A stretch of DNA of 15,761 nt from Paraglomus occultum (taxonomy: Eukaryota; Glomeromycota; Glomeromycetes; Paraglomerales; Paraglomeraceae). A program made the translations under genes and the position numbers. The DNA lies in NCBI GenBank assembly GCA_910592205.1, contig CAJVPJ010000841.1, forward strand, positions 1-15,761, in the 5' to 3' direction. This document shows, piece after piece, positions 1 to 10,200 of the stretch (its first letter is position 1; every line of letters begins with the position of its first letter). The notes under the pieces were generated by a model. It worked only from the letters and a program-made list of their open reading frames with translations. It searched no databases and was not told the DNA's origin.

Positions 1-240
1 TATTCTGGCAAACTCACTCACAAGTGTTGGTACGCATTCTTCGCTACTTCCAAGTAATACCAGCGTTATCGTCTCATAACTGCTGCGAATAGCGTAGTAA
101 ACGTTGTCAATTTGAGTAGGCTTTACGTTGGTGATTTCCTCGTACGAAATCCATCCAAGTTTCCTATATCCATCCACATAACTGGATTGGATCAAGTTGG
201 CAACGGCTGGATTATTAACACTTTCTGATGCTAACGACAT
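1..240 (-). CDS. N-terminal part of a gene cut by the left edge; possible degenerate protein-kinase-like protein
   Basis: On the minus strand an ATG at 240-238 opens 80 codons without a stop to the window edge. The start has A at -3, and no other long frame competes there. The protein begins MSLASESVNNPAV. It then has a WISYEEITNVKP stretch, IDNVYYAI, and TITLVLLG followed by a helix-like LVSEFARI. This spacing resembles the N-lobe of protein kinases: a lead-in helix, a VY.A-type glycine loop, a VALK-type strand and the start of helix C. However, the glycines of the loop and the usual VALK lysine are missing, so this would be a divergent or pseudokinase form. The kinase reading is inference from pattern only. 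The frame is much better supported than the function. It is divergent from the large plus-strand gene and separated from it by almost 6 kb, so a shared promoter is unlikely. Confidence 0.5.
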   Translation of the reverse strand, partial: MSLASESVNNPAVANLIQSSYVDGYRKLGWISYEEITNVKPTQIDNVYYAIRSSYETITLVLLGSSEECVPTLVSEFARI

Positions 241-1074
241 AGTAATAGATTGACTTTAAGAATTCAAGTTGAAAAAAGGTTTTTCTTCAACACTTGTGTT
301 ACATCGCACAAATGCAGGTATGTGCCTGTTGATTCGAAATATGTACTTATAGAATTTGAACATGGGGGGGGGGGGTAACGATTAAGCATATGACAGCCCG
401 CTATATGCATTATCTGTCATGTACCGGTTAGGAAAACTGTAGAAAGATTATAATGCGTTCATATGCCAATTTCAGATTTCGAAATGACTTCTGTGATGAA
501 ATTGAAGGAGAAAACTAAACGACAAACTTTCAGTAACATAGTGTTGAATATTTTTCGCAAATCGACTTTTTACTAAGTCTTTACCTCGTAAAGCTTGTAC
601 ATATTGTCAGGCTGTAGCATAATGAGACATTGATATTAGATTTACTGTTTGTGAATAAAGTGCACTTGTTCAGATTAAGCTCTTTGATAGTAATACAAAT
701 AATGCAAAACAAATTTTATTCCTATATTATAAAGAAATTGGTAAACACTACAGTAAGTCTGGATAAGATATATAGTACTACTAGCATGTAAAAAACAATG
801 AATAGAAGGTTTTAGTAAATACAAAAAAGCGATACGTTTTTTGAGAATAGGTTGCAATGTGGTTGCTTAAAAAAGAAAATTACGTGAGGTGTTTCAAGCT
901 CTTTCTAGATCCGAACAAGACATATTTAATGGCCCAGTTGCAAACAATGAATGGTGGAGAAATAACTGTCATTAAAAGAAAAACACGTACTAATAAATGA
1001 TTTTCTTGTTATTAAGATTGCAATACACCGCTTTGTCAGACGACATATCTCAATACGTTAGAAATTGACCGCAC
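241..1074. other. Intergenic stretch, no gene recognised
   Basis: AT-rich sequence with stops in all frames. The longest open frame (61 codons on the minus strand at 675-857) is Leu/Tyr/Ile-rich with no motif and looks like chance. The first part should contain the promoter of the minus-strand gene starting at 240. The only notable element is the G homopolymer listed separately. Confidence 0.5.
364..375. repeat. G12 homopolymer
   Basis: Twelve consecutive G bases (12 C on the other strand), about 125 bases upstream of the minus-strand start codon. This is unusual in such AT-rich DNA. It may be length-variable between copies or assemblies. No function can be read from it. Confidence 0.9.
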
Positions 1075-1955
1075 TCACTTCGAAAAGATTAGAAATTATC
1101 TGGCAACGAATGGTATAATTCACGCGTTTATGGTAATGTAGGGAAACTGCCACGATGAAAACCATCGATATAGCTGCTACCGCTGTCAAGAATTTAATTA
1201 CGCCGAAATACATGAACTACCAAGTCCTGGTAGAAACGTCAACCGAAATGTTCAATTGCTTACACTATTTCCAGCCGAAACGAATTACAAGTCAGTCTAT
1301 CGTGCTTTTACTGCAGGTCTTGAAAACGATAACACATTGAAATTGTTATAATATAATGGATTTTGCAAGTTATGGCACCAATTAACGCATTGTATTCAAA
1401 TCATAAGACCAAGAACAAATTATGTGACACATGCCAATATTTTTTGAACAGGCTACAGTATAATGCTCGTAAGAAAGAAATTATTACCACGAAAATACGA
1501 AATTAGCAGAACGGCAAAGAAAATTGGTAGATAATAATTACGCCGTAATAGGAGATAAAGCTGATTATTTATAGTGTTGACGCTACTGTCCATTACAGTT
1601 ACGATTGAGTGCAGAACGTTTACGTACCTTATTTCGATCAACATATAAGTATAATTTATCATCTCTGTCCTACGTAAGTACATTTTATTTGCATATTCAG
1701 TACGCGTAGGAGTTTTCAACAAAGACAAAAATTATCGACCAAAATGCTAATGGTCCTGAACATGGTATTAAGCAATTGTAACAGTAGAAAGTATTAAATA
1801 TTACTTGTGATAATGCAGGTGGGCAGAGTAAAAAGAACGCCACCATTTGATTTTATTTTATTTAGCATTGGTAATTTGCGGCCATAATATGACAGTAGAT
1901 TGTGCGAATTATATTGTTGAAGTTGTGAAAAAGTCGAGTACAGTAGGATAAAATA
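1075..1955 (+). pseudogene. Decayed transposase-like gene remnant
   Basis: No single frame is open, but protein-like pieces follow one another in a consistent order on the plus strand while hopping between frames. They are: RVYGNVGKLPR (about 1117-1149); NYAEIHELPSPGR, then an acidic/aromatic block ending in a VYRAF segment (about 1195-1310); FCKLWHQL and IIRPR (1361-1413); LCDTCQYF with a CxxC pair (1420-1443); KLAERQRKL (about 1503-1530); HYSYD, a TGA, then VQNVYVPYF (1591-1635, where TGA probably replaces a Trp codon); ITCDNAGGQSKKNATI (1800-1847); and VDCANYIVEVVKKSST (about 1896-1943). The order R-x-x-GN, PGR, W...KPRT.LC..C, helix, D/W.QNVY.PY, (T/A)DN..GQ.KN is one I recall from a widespread, mostly uncharacterised transposase-derived family in eukaryotic genomes; I do not give it a family name. 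Multiple frameshifts and stops mean it cannot make a full protein. Terminal repeats and target-site duplications were not found by eye. Confidence 0.55.
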
Positions 1956-3915
1956 AAGCTCAGTGTTATGGCAATAGAAAGGCTTTCAATTTTAATTCGG
2001 TGTTGGGGATATTATGTTGGCGAATAGTATGACAAATCGTGTTGCAAAGCTAATTAAGCGGGAGGGGGGAAAATAGATTATTGAAATTTTGTGCGTAATT
2101 AGTAACCGTGTTTGGCAACATTATATACGAAATTTGAGTCTATAAAAACAATGAAATAAAATTTTTCGTTTGTGAGATCAGATTCCGGATATTATGACGA
2201 CCACTGTATAAGTACAATGATCAATTCAAGGCTTTATTAAAACACAAAGAGCTACTCAAAAAGACAATTATACGAATAAACGATATTAAAAAGACTTAAA
2301 ATGAGCTAAAGATGTCGACAATTTGCGCTTCTTAAATGTTCAATAGCCGTTGCACTAGTGGCTCCATGCATTGACCACACAGTGAAAGTCAATGTAACAA
2401 ATTCCACGGAACAGGCCATAAAATGTGTTATATTGTGACAGTCCACAAACTCAGGAATGTTTGATATAATAATTTTATTTATTTATCGATGTGAAAGTAT
2501 ATTCTCTAGCTTTTTCAATAAGTATTGCGTCTGGCAATTTAATTCGTCGCGAGACAATGCGTTACTTCCATACTACGTATTTTTCTGAATGCCGTGATAA
2601 GATTGGATTATCAATCGTGAAGGTTACCGTACGTACATATATTCAATTTGAACCTGCAACTAATCCAAGAGAAGGCTATAATTATTATAGAGTAGCCTTT
2701 TTATTTCTAGATTGTTTGCAAACCACGATTATTATAGCCGCATCCCACGAGTAAATTCTGTTAGTACGTGAGCACGAATAAATAATCTAAACGAAAAAAG
2801 GCAACTAGATTGTTCGTCCGTGAGATGATGATGAATAAAACAAGATAGCCTTTTCAATAGTTGAAGCAAACATTAAAGCATCGTGCAAGAAACAAATTTT
2901 GTATTACGATTCATTAAACTGTAAAAGAAGACTGTTTTAATAAGATACTTAAATAAGCATTCTGACAGATAAATCAATAGTTACCAGTCCATTTTCAATA
3001 AAGTGTAAATACTCGCACCATTACGTATAATACATCACTGCGGGTATACACTAAACAAAAGTTTTTATGTATGTTCAAGGGCTGTTTAACTATAAACAGA
3101 ATTGCAACAAGTAATAACAATGGTTGACTCAGTGTCGAGCCAACTTGGTAATTAGTTGATTTTCTCCCTCTCCACTATTCGCGTACACAAGTGAGCAATA
3201 ATTGTTTTCGGAAGAGCAACGAGTTAGAATACATAATCTGCAGCTCGATAAAAGTTTTTCCATTGTAAATGTGGTTGTACTGTTAAAATACCCAATAAAT
3301 AACTTTTTATGATACTATGTATATTACATAATGACAATAAAGATTATTAGAAAAAAAAAAACAAGCTTTTTGTTTTACTAATTTATCATCAAGTCTGATT
3401 ACATATCTTTGTGGTGTAAGCATATCTAAGCTTTTTTGTAGATAAAAGCATGCTTACGTGCGCACTGTGCTTGTAGTTGTCTTTGTTTAGTATGAACTGA
3501 TGAAACAGACGTTTAAAAGGGCGTCAACAACATACCAAATTGTGTAACTATATATGTGGGTGAAAAAAATTGTGAGAAGCCCAGCGACCAACGTTTTTTA
3601 TTGACAAATTGGCGCGCATTTGTTTTGTTCGTTAGCATCTTGCTTCACCCGAACACTTTGTCTGCAGGCTAAGCAGAGAAGACCATGAGCGTGACTCTGC
3701 TTGTATTAATTTGTTTAGTACGGTTGCCATAAATTGTGGCGATGGAGGGCTTATACAAAATGTTACACATGGCTGCTCGGGGATCGTAGCCTGGCGCATT
3801 TGAACTTCCATACAAGGTAATCACAATTTACAATGCAGTTTTATCAAGAAATTTGGACGAGATGAGTTATTTGTTTTCGAATTATAGTAGATGATTTGGT
3901 GCTGATCGAAAGTTA
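1956..3915. other. Intergenic stretch, no gene recognised
   Basis: Nothing supportable as a gene. An 87-codon frame at 2491-2754 lacks an upstream ATG context (it opens with GTG), has no motif, and is flanked by equally AT-rich DNA. The first 150-200 bases may still belong to the decayed transposase-like copy. A perfect 8-bp inverted repeat with a 16-base loop lies at 3671-3702 (AAGCAGAG/CTCTGCTT), probably incidental. Confidence 0.45.
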
Positions 3916-3968
3916 TCACGGTTTATTCACAGTTTATTCACGGTTTATTCACGGTTTATTCACGGTTT
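3916..3968. repeat. 11-bp tandem repeat, about 4.8 copies
   Basis: The unit TCACGGTTTAT is repeated four times head to tail, plus a partial fifth copy (TCACGGTTT). The second copy has one change (TCACAGTTTAT). The 11-bp period is about one helical turn. It looks like a minisatellite produced by slippage. It lies in noncoding DNA 2.2 kb upstream of the histidine-kinase start, so a regulatory role cannot be argued from position. Confidence 0.95.
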
Positions 3969-5990
3969 CCCTAATTTAATCTTTCATTGAATGTAATGTC
4001 ATACGACATTTCGACAAACGCCGCGTTTTTTGTACCGTTAGTTTTTATATAGAAGAAGACAAAGAAAAATCCATAGTAATAGTCATTAATTGAGCTCCTT
4101 TTTGGTAGAGGAGACTAATACTGATTAGGTTTCGATCGCAAATTCTACTCTGTTAGCCATGAGAAGAAAAAATTCTCGCTTATGAAGATTGTCGTACGTA
4201 AGACAATGAAGAAGCGTCATTTGGAGTTACGAATCGTACATTACATTCTTTGACGATGATAGTCTTTGTCAGGGTTGGCGTAAATTTTGCACCCCGAAAC
4301 ATGGTAGAGACGGGACTTGGCGAAAACTATTAACCGAAACGTCTTCGACTGGCAGATCTGCGAACAGTCATTGACGGTCAACTTACGTAAACGTATTGAC
4401 TGCTCTCGGATTAAAAAAAAAAACTGCTAAAGAACAAATTTTAGCCTTAATCGATAAAATAGATGCACAACTGCTCATAAAACCAAAGATAATCAGGAGA
4501 GCGCATAAAGGTTCTCCCTTTGAATGTATGCTACCCCCTTTATGTGTTGTGAATGACTTTAACCATTCAGATTGCGATCGTCAATTTTGTGTGCCCGACA
4601 TTGTGTTAACTCGTCCCAGCCTTGGAAATCGATTACTTAGATTATCATCCAACATGATAAACGGGTAACAGTGATAACAAATATCAAGTTGCTGGGAATT
4701 AAAATATAAACATTGTGTCTGTACTATAACATTGGTTAACAGTCTAATAAACTAATAAGTTGTCTGTTTATCTCAAGAGTGCAGTTCCTGTCTTGAATGC
4801 AAAAAACATGGATTAGTCATGCAACTACATATCTCGGATTTTACTATCGATACTAAACGCAATATTGTCTCAATTGTACGATGTCGAACCAACCGAATTT
4901 GCAAGAGTCGTTGTTTGGCAGAGCCCATTCCGAATTATCAGATAACGCTCACGGCGGTTATTGTAAAAGTTATCAACCCGCTGAATAAATACGTGAGACT
5001 AATCAGAGAGTTTTTGTTGTTTAGCTTTAAAAACATAAATATATTAACGTAAGCGAGCGAGCGCATACTTTGTAGCCACATTATGTGTCAGCTTTATGCC
5101 AGCATAAATTAAAATTCTGTTTAGATATTGAGACTTTTCCAGAGAATTGACAAGACGGAAGAAAATTTCGCTGACATAAAGATAGAGACTATTCCACAAG
5201 TGTGATAACCAATATTTTACCGCTTTCCTGGTGAGTGTGAAATATTACTAATGCTGATCGTAATCATCACACTACCGTATAGCTGCAATTAATTATTGCA
5301 ATAATCAAACGCCTTCTCGATATACTGTTATAACAATTGGTATTTTTACACAATACATTACATGTAAACGTATTGCTGCAACCTTTAGTATATTTACTGG
5401 GTTGGAGGCTAACACAACAAGCACCAACAAAACGTTAGACCATAACCGTAATGTGAACGACGATAAGATGCCAGCCTGTCGTAGTTATGGTTGTGCGCAC
5501 AAATTGTGGCCAGCGTGGCACAACCTAATTAATTGTAATATTGAGGGGTAACTCTCAGAGCAGTTAATGGCAACGGCAACGTTTTACTCCACTTTTTGTT
5601 TATCTCGACTTTCTGTTCCAAAGTTACAGTCGAAATCTCGTCGCGTATGCTTGCTCCCCCCCTTCATTCCACTGTAAAGTTAGATTGCGTAATCGATCGC
5701 CCAGTGATTGATTGCCTCAACACAATCATGTCGCCCAAGCGCATTACCTAATATTGTACCATGTTACGTAATAGTTTATAACATTAGGGGGAGTAGCTCA
5801 ATTTAGCAAGTCGCACGCACACAGCATTTATTTATTAGGGAAGCCCGAGGATATTTACTATCTTTCGGGGTTTACACTAAAATGTACCCCGTGCGTTCAT
5901 CAATACTAACATGGCAAGCTTTCCAACTGACTAACTTAAATTGTTGTATTACATATTTTCAACATATTTAAATGTCACACGTCCCAGCGA
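3969..5990. other. Intergenic stretch upstream of the histidine kinase; only weak ORFs
   Basis: Three weak coding candidates occur, none recognised. One is a 90-codon frame opening with TTG (4396-4668). Another is a 77-codon ATG frame (4819-5052). The third is an overlapping 35-residue ATG frame at 4881-4988 (starts MSNQPNLQ, ends KSYQPAE, more polar and protein-like than its neighbours). At 5231-5282 there is a 52-base intron-like unit: GTGAGT donor, TACTAAT branch-like site, TAG acceptor. It could be a leader intron of the kinase gene or of a decayed gene, but no flanking exon can be shown. A (GCGA)n-like stretch lies at about 5053-5063. The rest is AT-rich without structure I can name. Confidence 0.4.
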
Positions 5991-6144
5991 ATATATCTTC
6001 TTTTCTTTTTGTTTTTTTCTCCTTTCCTTCCCCCATAAAGAAAGTCTCGGACCACATACCCCCCCCTGATACTACAGACTGTCCCTACTGTGAAAAGTAG
6101 ATTATTTTTTTTTTCATCATCACCAAAAAAAAAATAAACCAAAA
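5991..6144 (+). promoter_or_regulatory. Probable core promoter / 5' leader of the histidine kinase gene
   Basis: The bases before the start codon carry an almost pure pyrimidine tract (5996-6034, one G), a run of C at 6059-6066, a T10 run at about 6105-6114 and A-rich DNA up to the ATG. Long CT tracts just upstream of transcription starts, followed by A-rich leaders, are common in fungal genes. No TATA box or specific factor site is claimed. The transcription start is not visible from sequence alone. Confidence 0.4.
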
Positions 6145-6159
6145 ATGCCCACAATATGA
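6145..6159 (+). promoter_or_regulatory. Four-codon upstream ORF overlapping the main start (ATGA)
   Basis: ATG CCC ACA ATA TGA begins 11 bases before the chosen start codon. It has A at -3, as the main ATG also does. Its TGA (6157-6159) overlaps the main ATG (6156-6158) in the arrangement ATGA, one base out of register. If the transcript starts upstream of 6145, scanning ribosomes meet this ATG first and would have to leak past it or reinitiate immediately. A start site between 6145 and 6156 would remove it. Confidence 0.5.
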
Positions 6160-7230
6160 ATACAGATACTACGAATTTACTCGATGCGAATGTCCACAAA
6201 CCAACTTTCTCTGTCAAACTCGATCAAATCCTCAATCTCCCTGGCTATTCCGATTTCGTTCTCATACATGAGACCTCTGATTTCTATATATACTCTGCAT
6301 TCAGTGAAAAACGCGGAGCACGCGTAACACTAAAGAGCATAAACACTAACGCTTCCGAAAACTCTCGCAAACTACGTCACGAGTGGGAACTACTCAAAGG
6401 ACTAAACATTTCCGGTGTATCACATCCACTTGCCCTCGAATCTTGTCCAACTCATGGTCTATTCCTTGTATTTCCTAATTCAGATTACATCACTCTACAA
6501 CGATATCTAGAGCGTCGATCTGATTCATTGGATTTACGCGAATTTCTCGAGATTGCTATTGCCATCGTATCAATCTTGTCTAATATTCACAATGCAAAGA
6601 TAATACACACAAACTTGACTCCTTATTGTGGCATTCTGGTACATCCTGAAACCGCTGATGTATCAATTACAAACTTTTCTCATGCTTCGAGTTTAGAACG
6701 AGAAGAAAAGAATGTGAGAAACATTCATTCCATACTATTAAGCAGAGATCTGGCATATCTTGCCCCCGAGCGTACTGGTAGAATGGTAAGCTGATTCTCC
6801 TTGAATGAATACAACTTGTTCAGCAAAAGAGAATGCTTCTCTGTCCTATCAAATAAACATTTGTTTTGCACAAACGTGACAGACTCGTTATGCATAATCT
6901 TTAATTCACCAATCCCATTATCTGTCTCATTAGAACCGCTCGGTCGATAAAAGATGCGATTTTTACTCACTTGGCGTAATATTCTATGAAATTCTTACCC
7001 ACGCCCTTCCATTCACGGCCACTGATCCACTAGAGCTTGTCCATCAACACATTGCTCAGCAATCTCAACCCCCTCATTTGCTAAACAGCTCAATCCCTAT
7101 ACCCCTCTCGCGCATTGTACAAAAACTCATGAACAAAACCGCTGAAGACAGGTATCAGTCAGCTGATGGGCTCAAGGCTGACTTGGAGCTATTGTTGGAT
7201 AAATTAAAGAACGGAAACGAAGAGCTAAAG
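6156..7230 (+). other. Domain: N-terminal Ser/Thr protein-kinase-like domain, probably a pseudokinase
   Basis: Residues about 30-305, across exons 1-2. A VALK-type lysine (VTLK, K60) and a helix-C glutamate ([10 protein letters not shown]76 region) are kept. The glycine loop is degenerate. The HRD catalytic loop reads HTNLTP (residues 151-156), with Asn for the catalytic Asp. The DFG position reads NFS (173-175). The APE motif (LAPERTGRM, 202-210) is intact, and after intron 1 the chain continues [21 protein letters not shown], the normal helix-F region. A terminal RYQSADGL segment closes the domain. Loss of both catalytic Asp residues argues for a signal-receiving or scaffold role rather than phosphotransfer. 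Confidence 0.8.
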
Positions 7231-10200
7231 GGAATGGATGACTTTGTTGCTGGTGAAATGGATCGTAACAGTCTGTTTATCATATCACAAAAGCTGTATG
7301 GACGAAAAACAGAAGTTGAACAATTGATGGAGGCGTTTAGGAGAGTAAATGAACAGGGGATTACCGAATTTGTTATTGTTAGAGGGTATTCTGGTGTCGG
7401 CAAATCGTCACTGGTCGCTGAGATCCAGAGGCCTGTTATTGAAAGTAAAGGTTACTTTGTATGGGGAAAGTTTGGTAAGCTGAGCAGAGAAAAGAGGATT
7501 GATTTCGTGGAATTTGTCACCTCAAAACTTTGTCAATTAACGCTTTCACTCTCATAACCCCAATGACAGATCAGTACCATCGTAATGTTCCCTTCTTTTC
7601 TCTAATTCAAGCTTCTCAGTGTCTTATTAAGCAGATTCTTAGCGAATCACCAGAATCTTTGTCTGTTTGGAAACACAAGATAATTGCTGCTCTCGGTGAC
7701 GAGGGTAAAGTGTTCACTGATGTCATACCAGACGCCGAGAAAGTCATCGGTGAGCAACCATCTATACCAAAATTAGGCCCTGCTGAGAGCGAGGCAAGAC
7801 TTAATAAAGTCTTTCAGCGGTTTGTAAAAGTATTTAGTTCGGAAAAGCATCCACTTGTAATCTTCCTGGGTAAGTGAGAGAGGCACAAGATGAGTCATCT
7901 TTTATCATGTTTAGGTTTAATAATATGATTGTTTTATAACAGATGATTTGCAATGGTGCACACCGTCTGAATTGACTTTAATAATGAATATAATCTCTAA
8001 CGCGGATTCACAACGGTTGATGATTATTGGAGCCTATCGAGACAACGAGATGCCTTCCGAGTATAGTTTGCTGCTATCTCAAGAGATTTCTACGCGTCGT
8101 ACTTACAATTACACAGAGATCCATTTACATCCGCTGGGTTTGAATTTCGTCGAAGAATTGATTCGAGAGACCCTGGGTTACAATTCACCTGAACGCAACG
8201 TAACTGAACTAAGCGAGATAGTTTATTCAAAGACTCAAGGGAATCCTTTCTTTGTAATTCAGGTTTGGCATCAACCATCACGTTTATTGGTTCAGGAGTG
8301 TCCAAGTCATGAATGTTACAAAAGAAAAATTAAAAACCACTAAGAAAAATTTTGTTCTTTTTTTTTTTTTGTTACAGCTGCTGAAATCTCTTTACCAGGA
8401 AAATTTCCTTCGATTTAGCTTCGAGACAAAACAATGGGAATGGTCAATAACCGCTATAAGAGAAAAAGAGATTGCACCAAATATCGTTGACCTCCTTGTC
8501 GGACAAATTCAAAAGCTCTCACCAGCCACTCAGAACGTTCTCAAAATAGCTGCTTGTCTTGGTAATAAGAAATTCACGTCCAATATACTTTCGGCCATAC
8601 TAGAAAAATCTGTCACGGAAGTAGCTCAAGACTTGTGGGTGGTATTACAACAAGGGTTTGTTCTGCCAGGGACACAAGACTACAAATGTTCATTAGTTTG
8701 TAATACGTGTGAAGATACTGAAGAGCAAAAGGATTCGTCTACTACCTCTTATCGGTAAATATAATTGTACAGCGCGCTTCGATCTAATAGAAAAAGACAT
8801 ATTAGGAACACTGTTAAGACATATTATTAACGCTTTATCATTCCCCACAAAACACATCAGCTTTCTCCATGATCGCGTCCAGCAAGCAGCCTACACGTTA
8901 ATTCCACCAGAAAAGCGTTCCGAAACACACATGAACATCGGTCGATGTCTCTTAAAATGCACGCGCGAAGAAGATCTGGACGACGAAATCTTTGACATTG
9001 TAAACCAACTGAACCAGGCAATTGAACCTTCTCAGCCCAAATCATATCATTACGAACTGGCCATGCTCAACTGGAGAGCGGGCCGAAAAGCATCAGACAG
9101 CACCGCATTCGATAATGCTATCAAGTACCTAAACATTGGAAAAGAACTTTTGGGCGAGGATGGCTGGAAGGAAAAATATGAGCTCACGTTGAACTTGCAT
9201 AATGCCCTTATTGAAGCTTTGTATTCTAACGGTGATCATGACGAGACGTTACGCCTGATCGAGCACACTCTTGCGTATGCAAAGACACCGTTAGACAAGT
9301 CAAGAATGGTTGATAAGCAAGTAAAGTGTTACAATGGAAAAGGGGAATTTGTGACTGCCATCGATTGCGGTCTGTATGCGCTTGAATTGTACGGATATCC
9401 GATTCCAAAAGAGAAAAAAGAAATCGAAAAATACTGCTGCAAGATGCGAGAAGAGTTGATGGGGCTTACGATCGACGAGATTGCAGTAAGTTGCATACGG
9501 TGATGGTTGTTTGTTTTCCTTTGCTAGGCTACTCGTGATTTAGATTCTGAAATGTTGAATTACTTGCTAGAATCTCGGCTCCCGACAGACGTCCCTGAGC
9601 TCACTCGAACTAGCAGCGGTGGACATGTTATTAACACTAACTCCCCCAGCATACTTTGCATTGGACAATATGCTTTTCCCGATCATTGTGACCCTTGTCG
9701 TTATAGCAGTTCGTAAGGGCAATTTTCCTTCAAGTGCATACGTATATTGTCTGTATGGATTTATTTTGGTTAGGCAGTTCAAAGACTATGAAACTGGATA
9801 TGCATACGGCAAGTTGGCTATTCAGAGAGCGCAAGAGGTTGACAATCCTCTTAATTGTGCAGTTTTCATGGTAAGAATATGTGTCCATGATTGGGTGGTA
9901 AGGTAAGCCGGTGTATAATCGGATAACTAACGCGTTTTTTTTTTCCAGACATTTGCAAATCATATTCAATGCTGGATGGAGCCGCCCAGGTAAATAATTG
10001 TCCTGTCAAACTTGTGTAATTTAAATCGACAGCATCCCGGTTTGACTTTTTGTTTTTTGCTTAACAGAAATTGTATAACGAGTTTCAACACTGCTATTCG
10101 TCTTGGTTTAGCAGCATTCAATTTGGAATATACTGGTAATTTTGTTCGGCATTTCTACGTTTGCGTGCCTCGTTGATGTTGTTTCACCAGTCAATTGTTA

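Noticed and set aside
3671-3702. 8-bp inverted repeat as a terminator or transposon end
   Set aside because: A single short stem with a 16-base loop is expected by chance in several kb; no matching terminal repeat was seen.
4396-4668. 90-codon plus ORF as a real gene
   Set aside because: No ATG at its start, no motif, and begins with a Lys-rich stretch caused by an A11 run; kept only as a weak ORF.
5786-5860. tRNA-like A box (GTAGCTCAATTTAGC) near 5793
   Set aside because: The D-stem does not close, no GGTTCGANNCC B box follows at the right distance, and no anticodon or acceptor stem can be folded.
5848-5880. Imperfect hairpin CCCGA...TCGGG as a regulatory RNA element
   Set aside because: The stem is interrupted by an unpaired internal loop and it lies in untranscribed-looking intergenic DNA; no supporting context.
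5975-6217. 80-codon minus-strand ORF overlapping the kinase start
   Set aside because: It runs through homopolymer and CT-rich promoter DNA, has a low-complexity product, and is antisense to a strongly supported exon.
8755-8772. An 18-nt GTAAAT...ACAG intron between exons 5 and 6
   Set aside because: Far shorter than other introns and it leads to an immediate stop (GCT TCG ATC TAA). A 73-nt intron (8700-8772) keeps frame.
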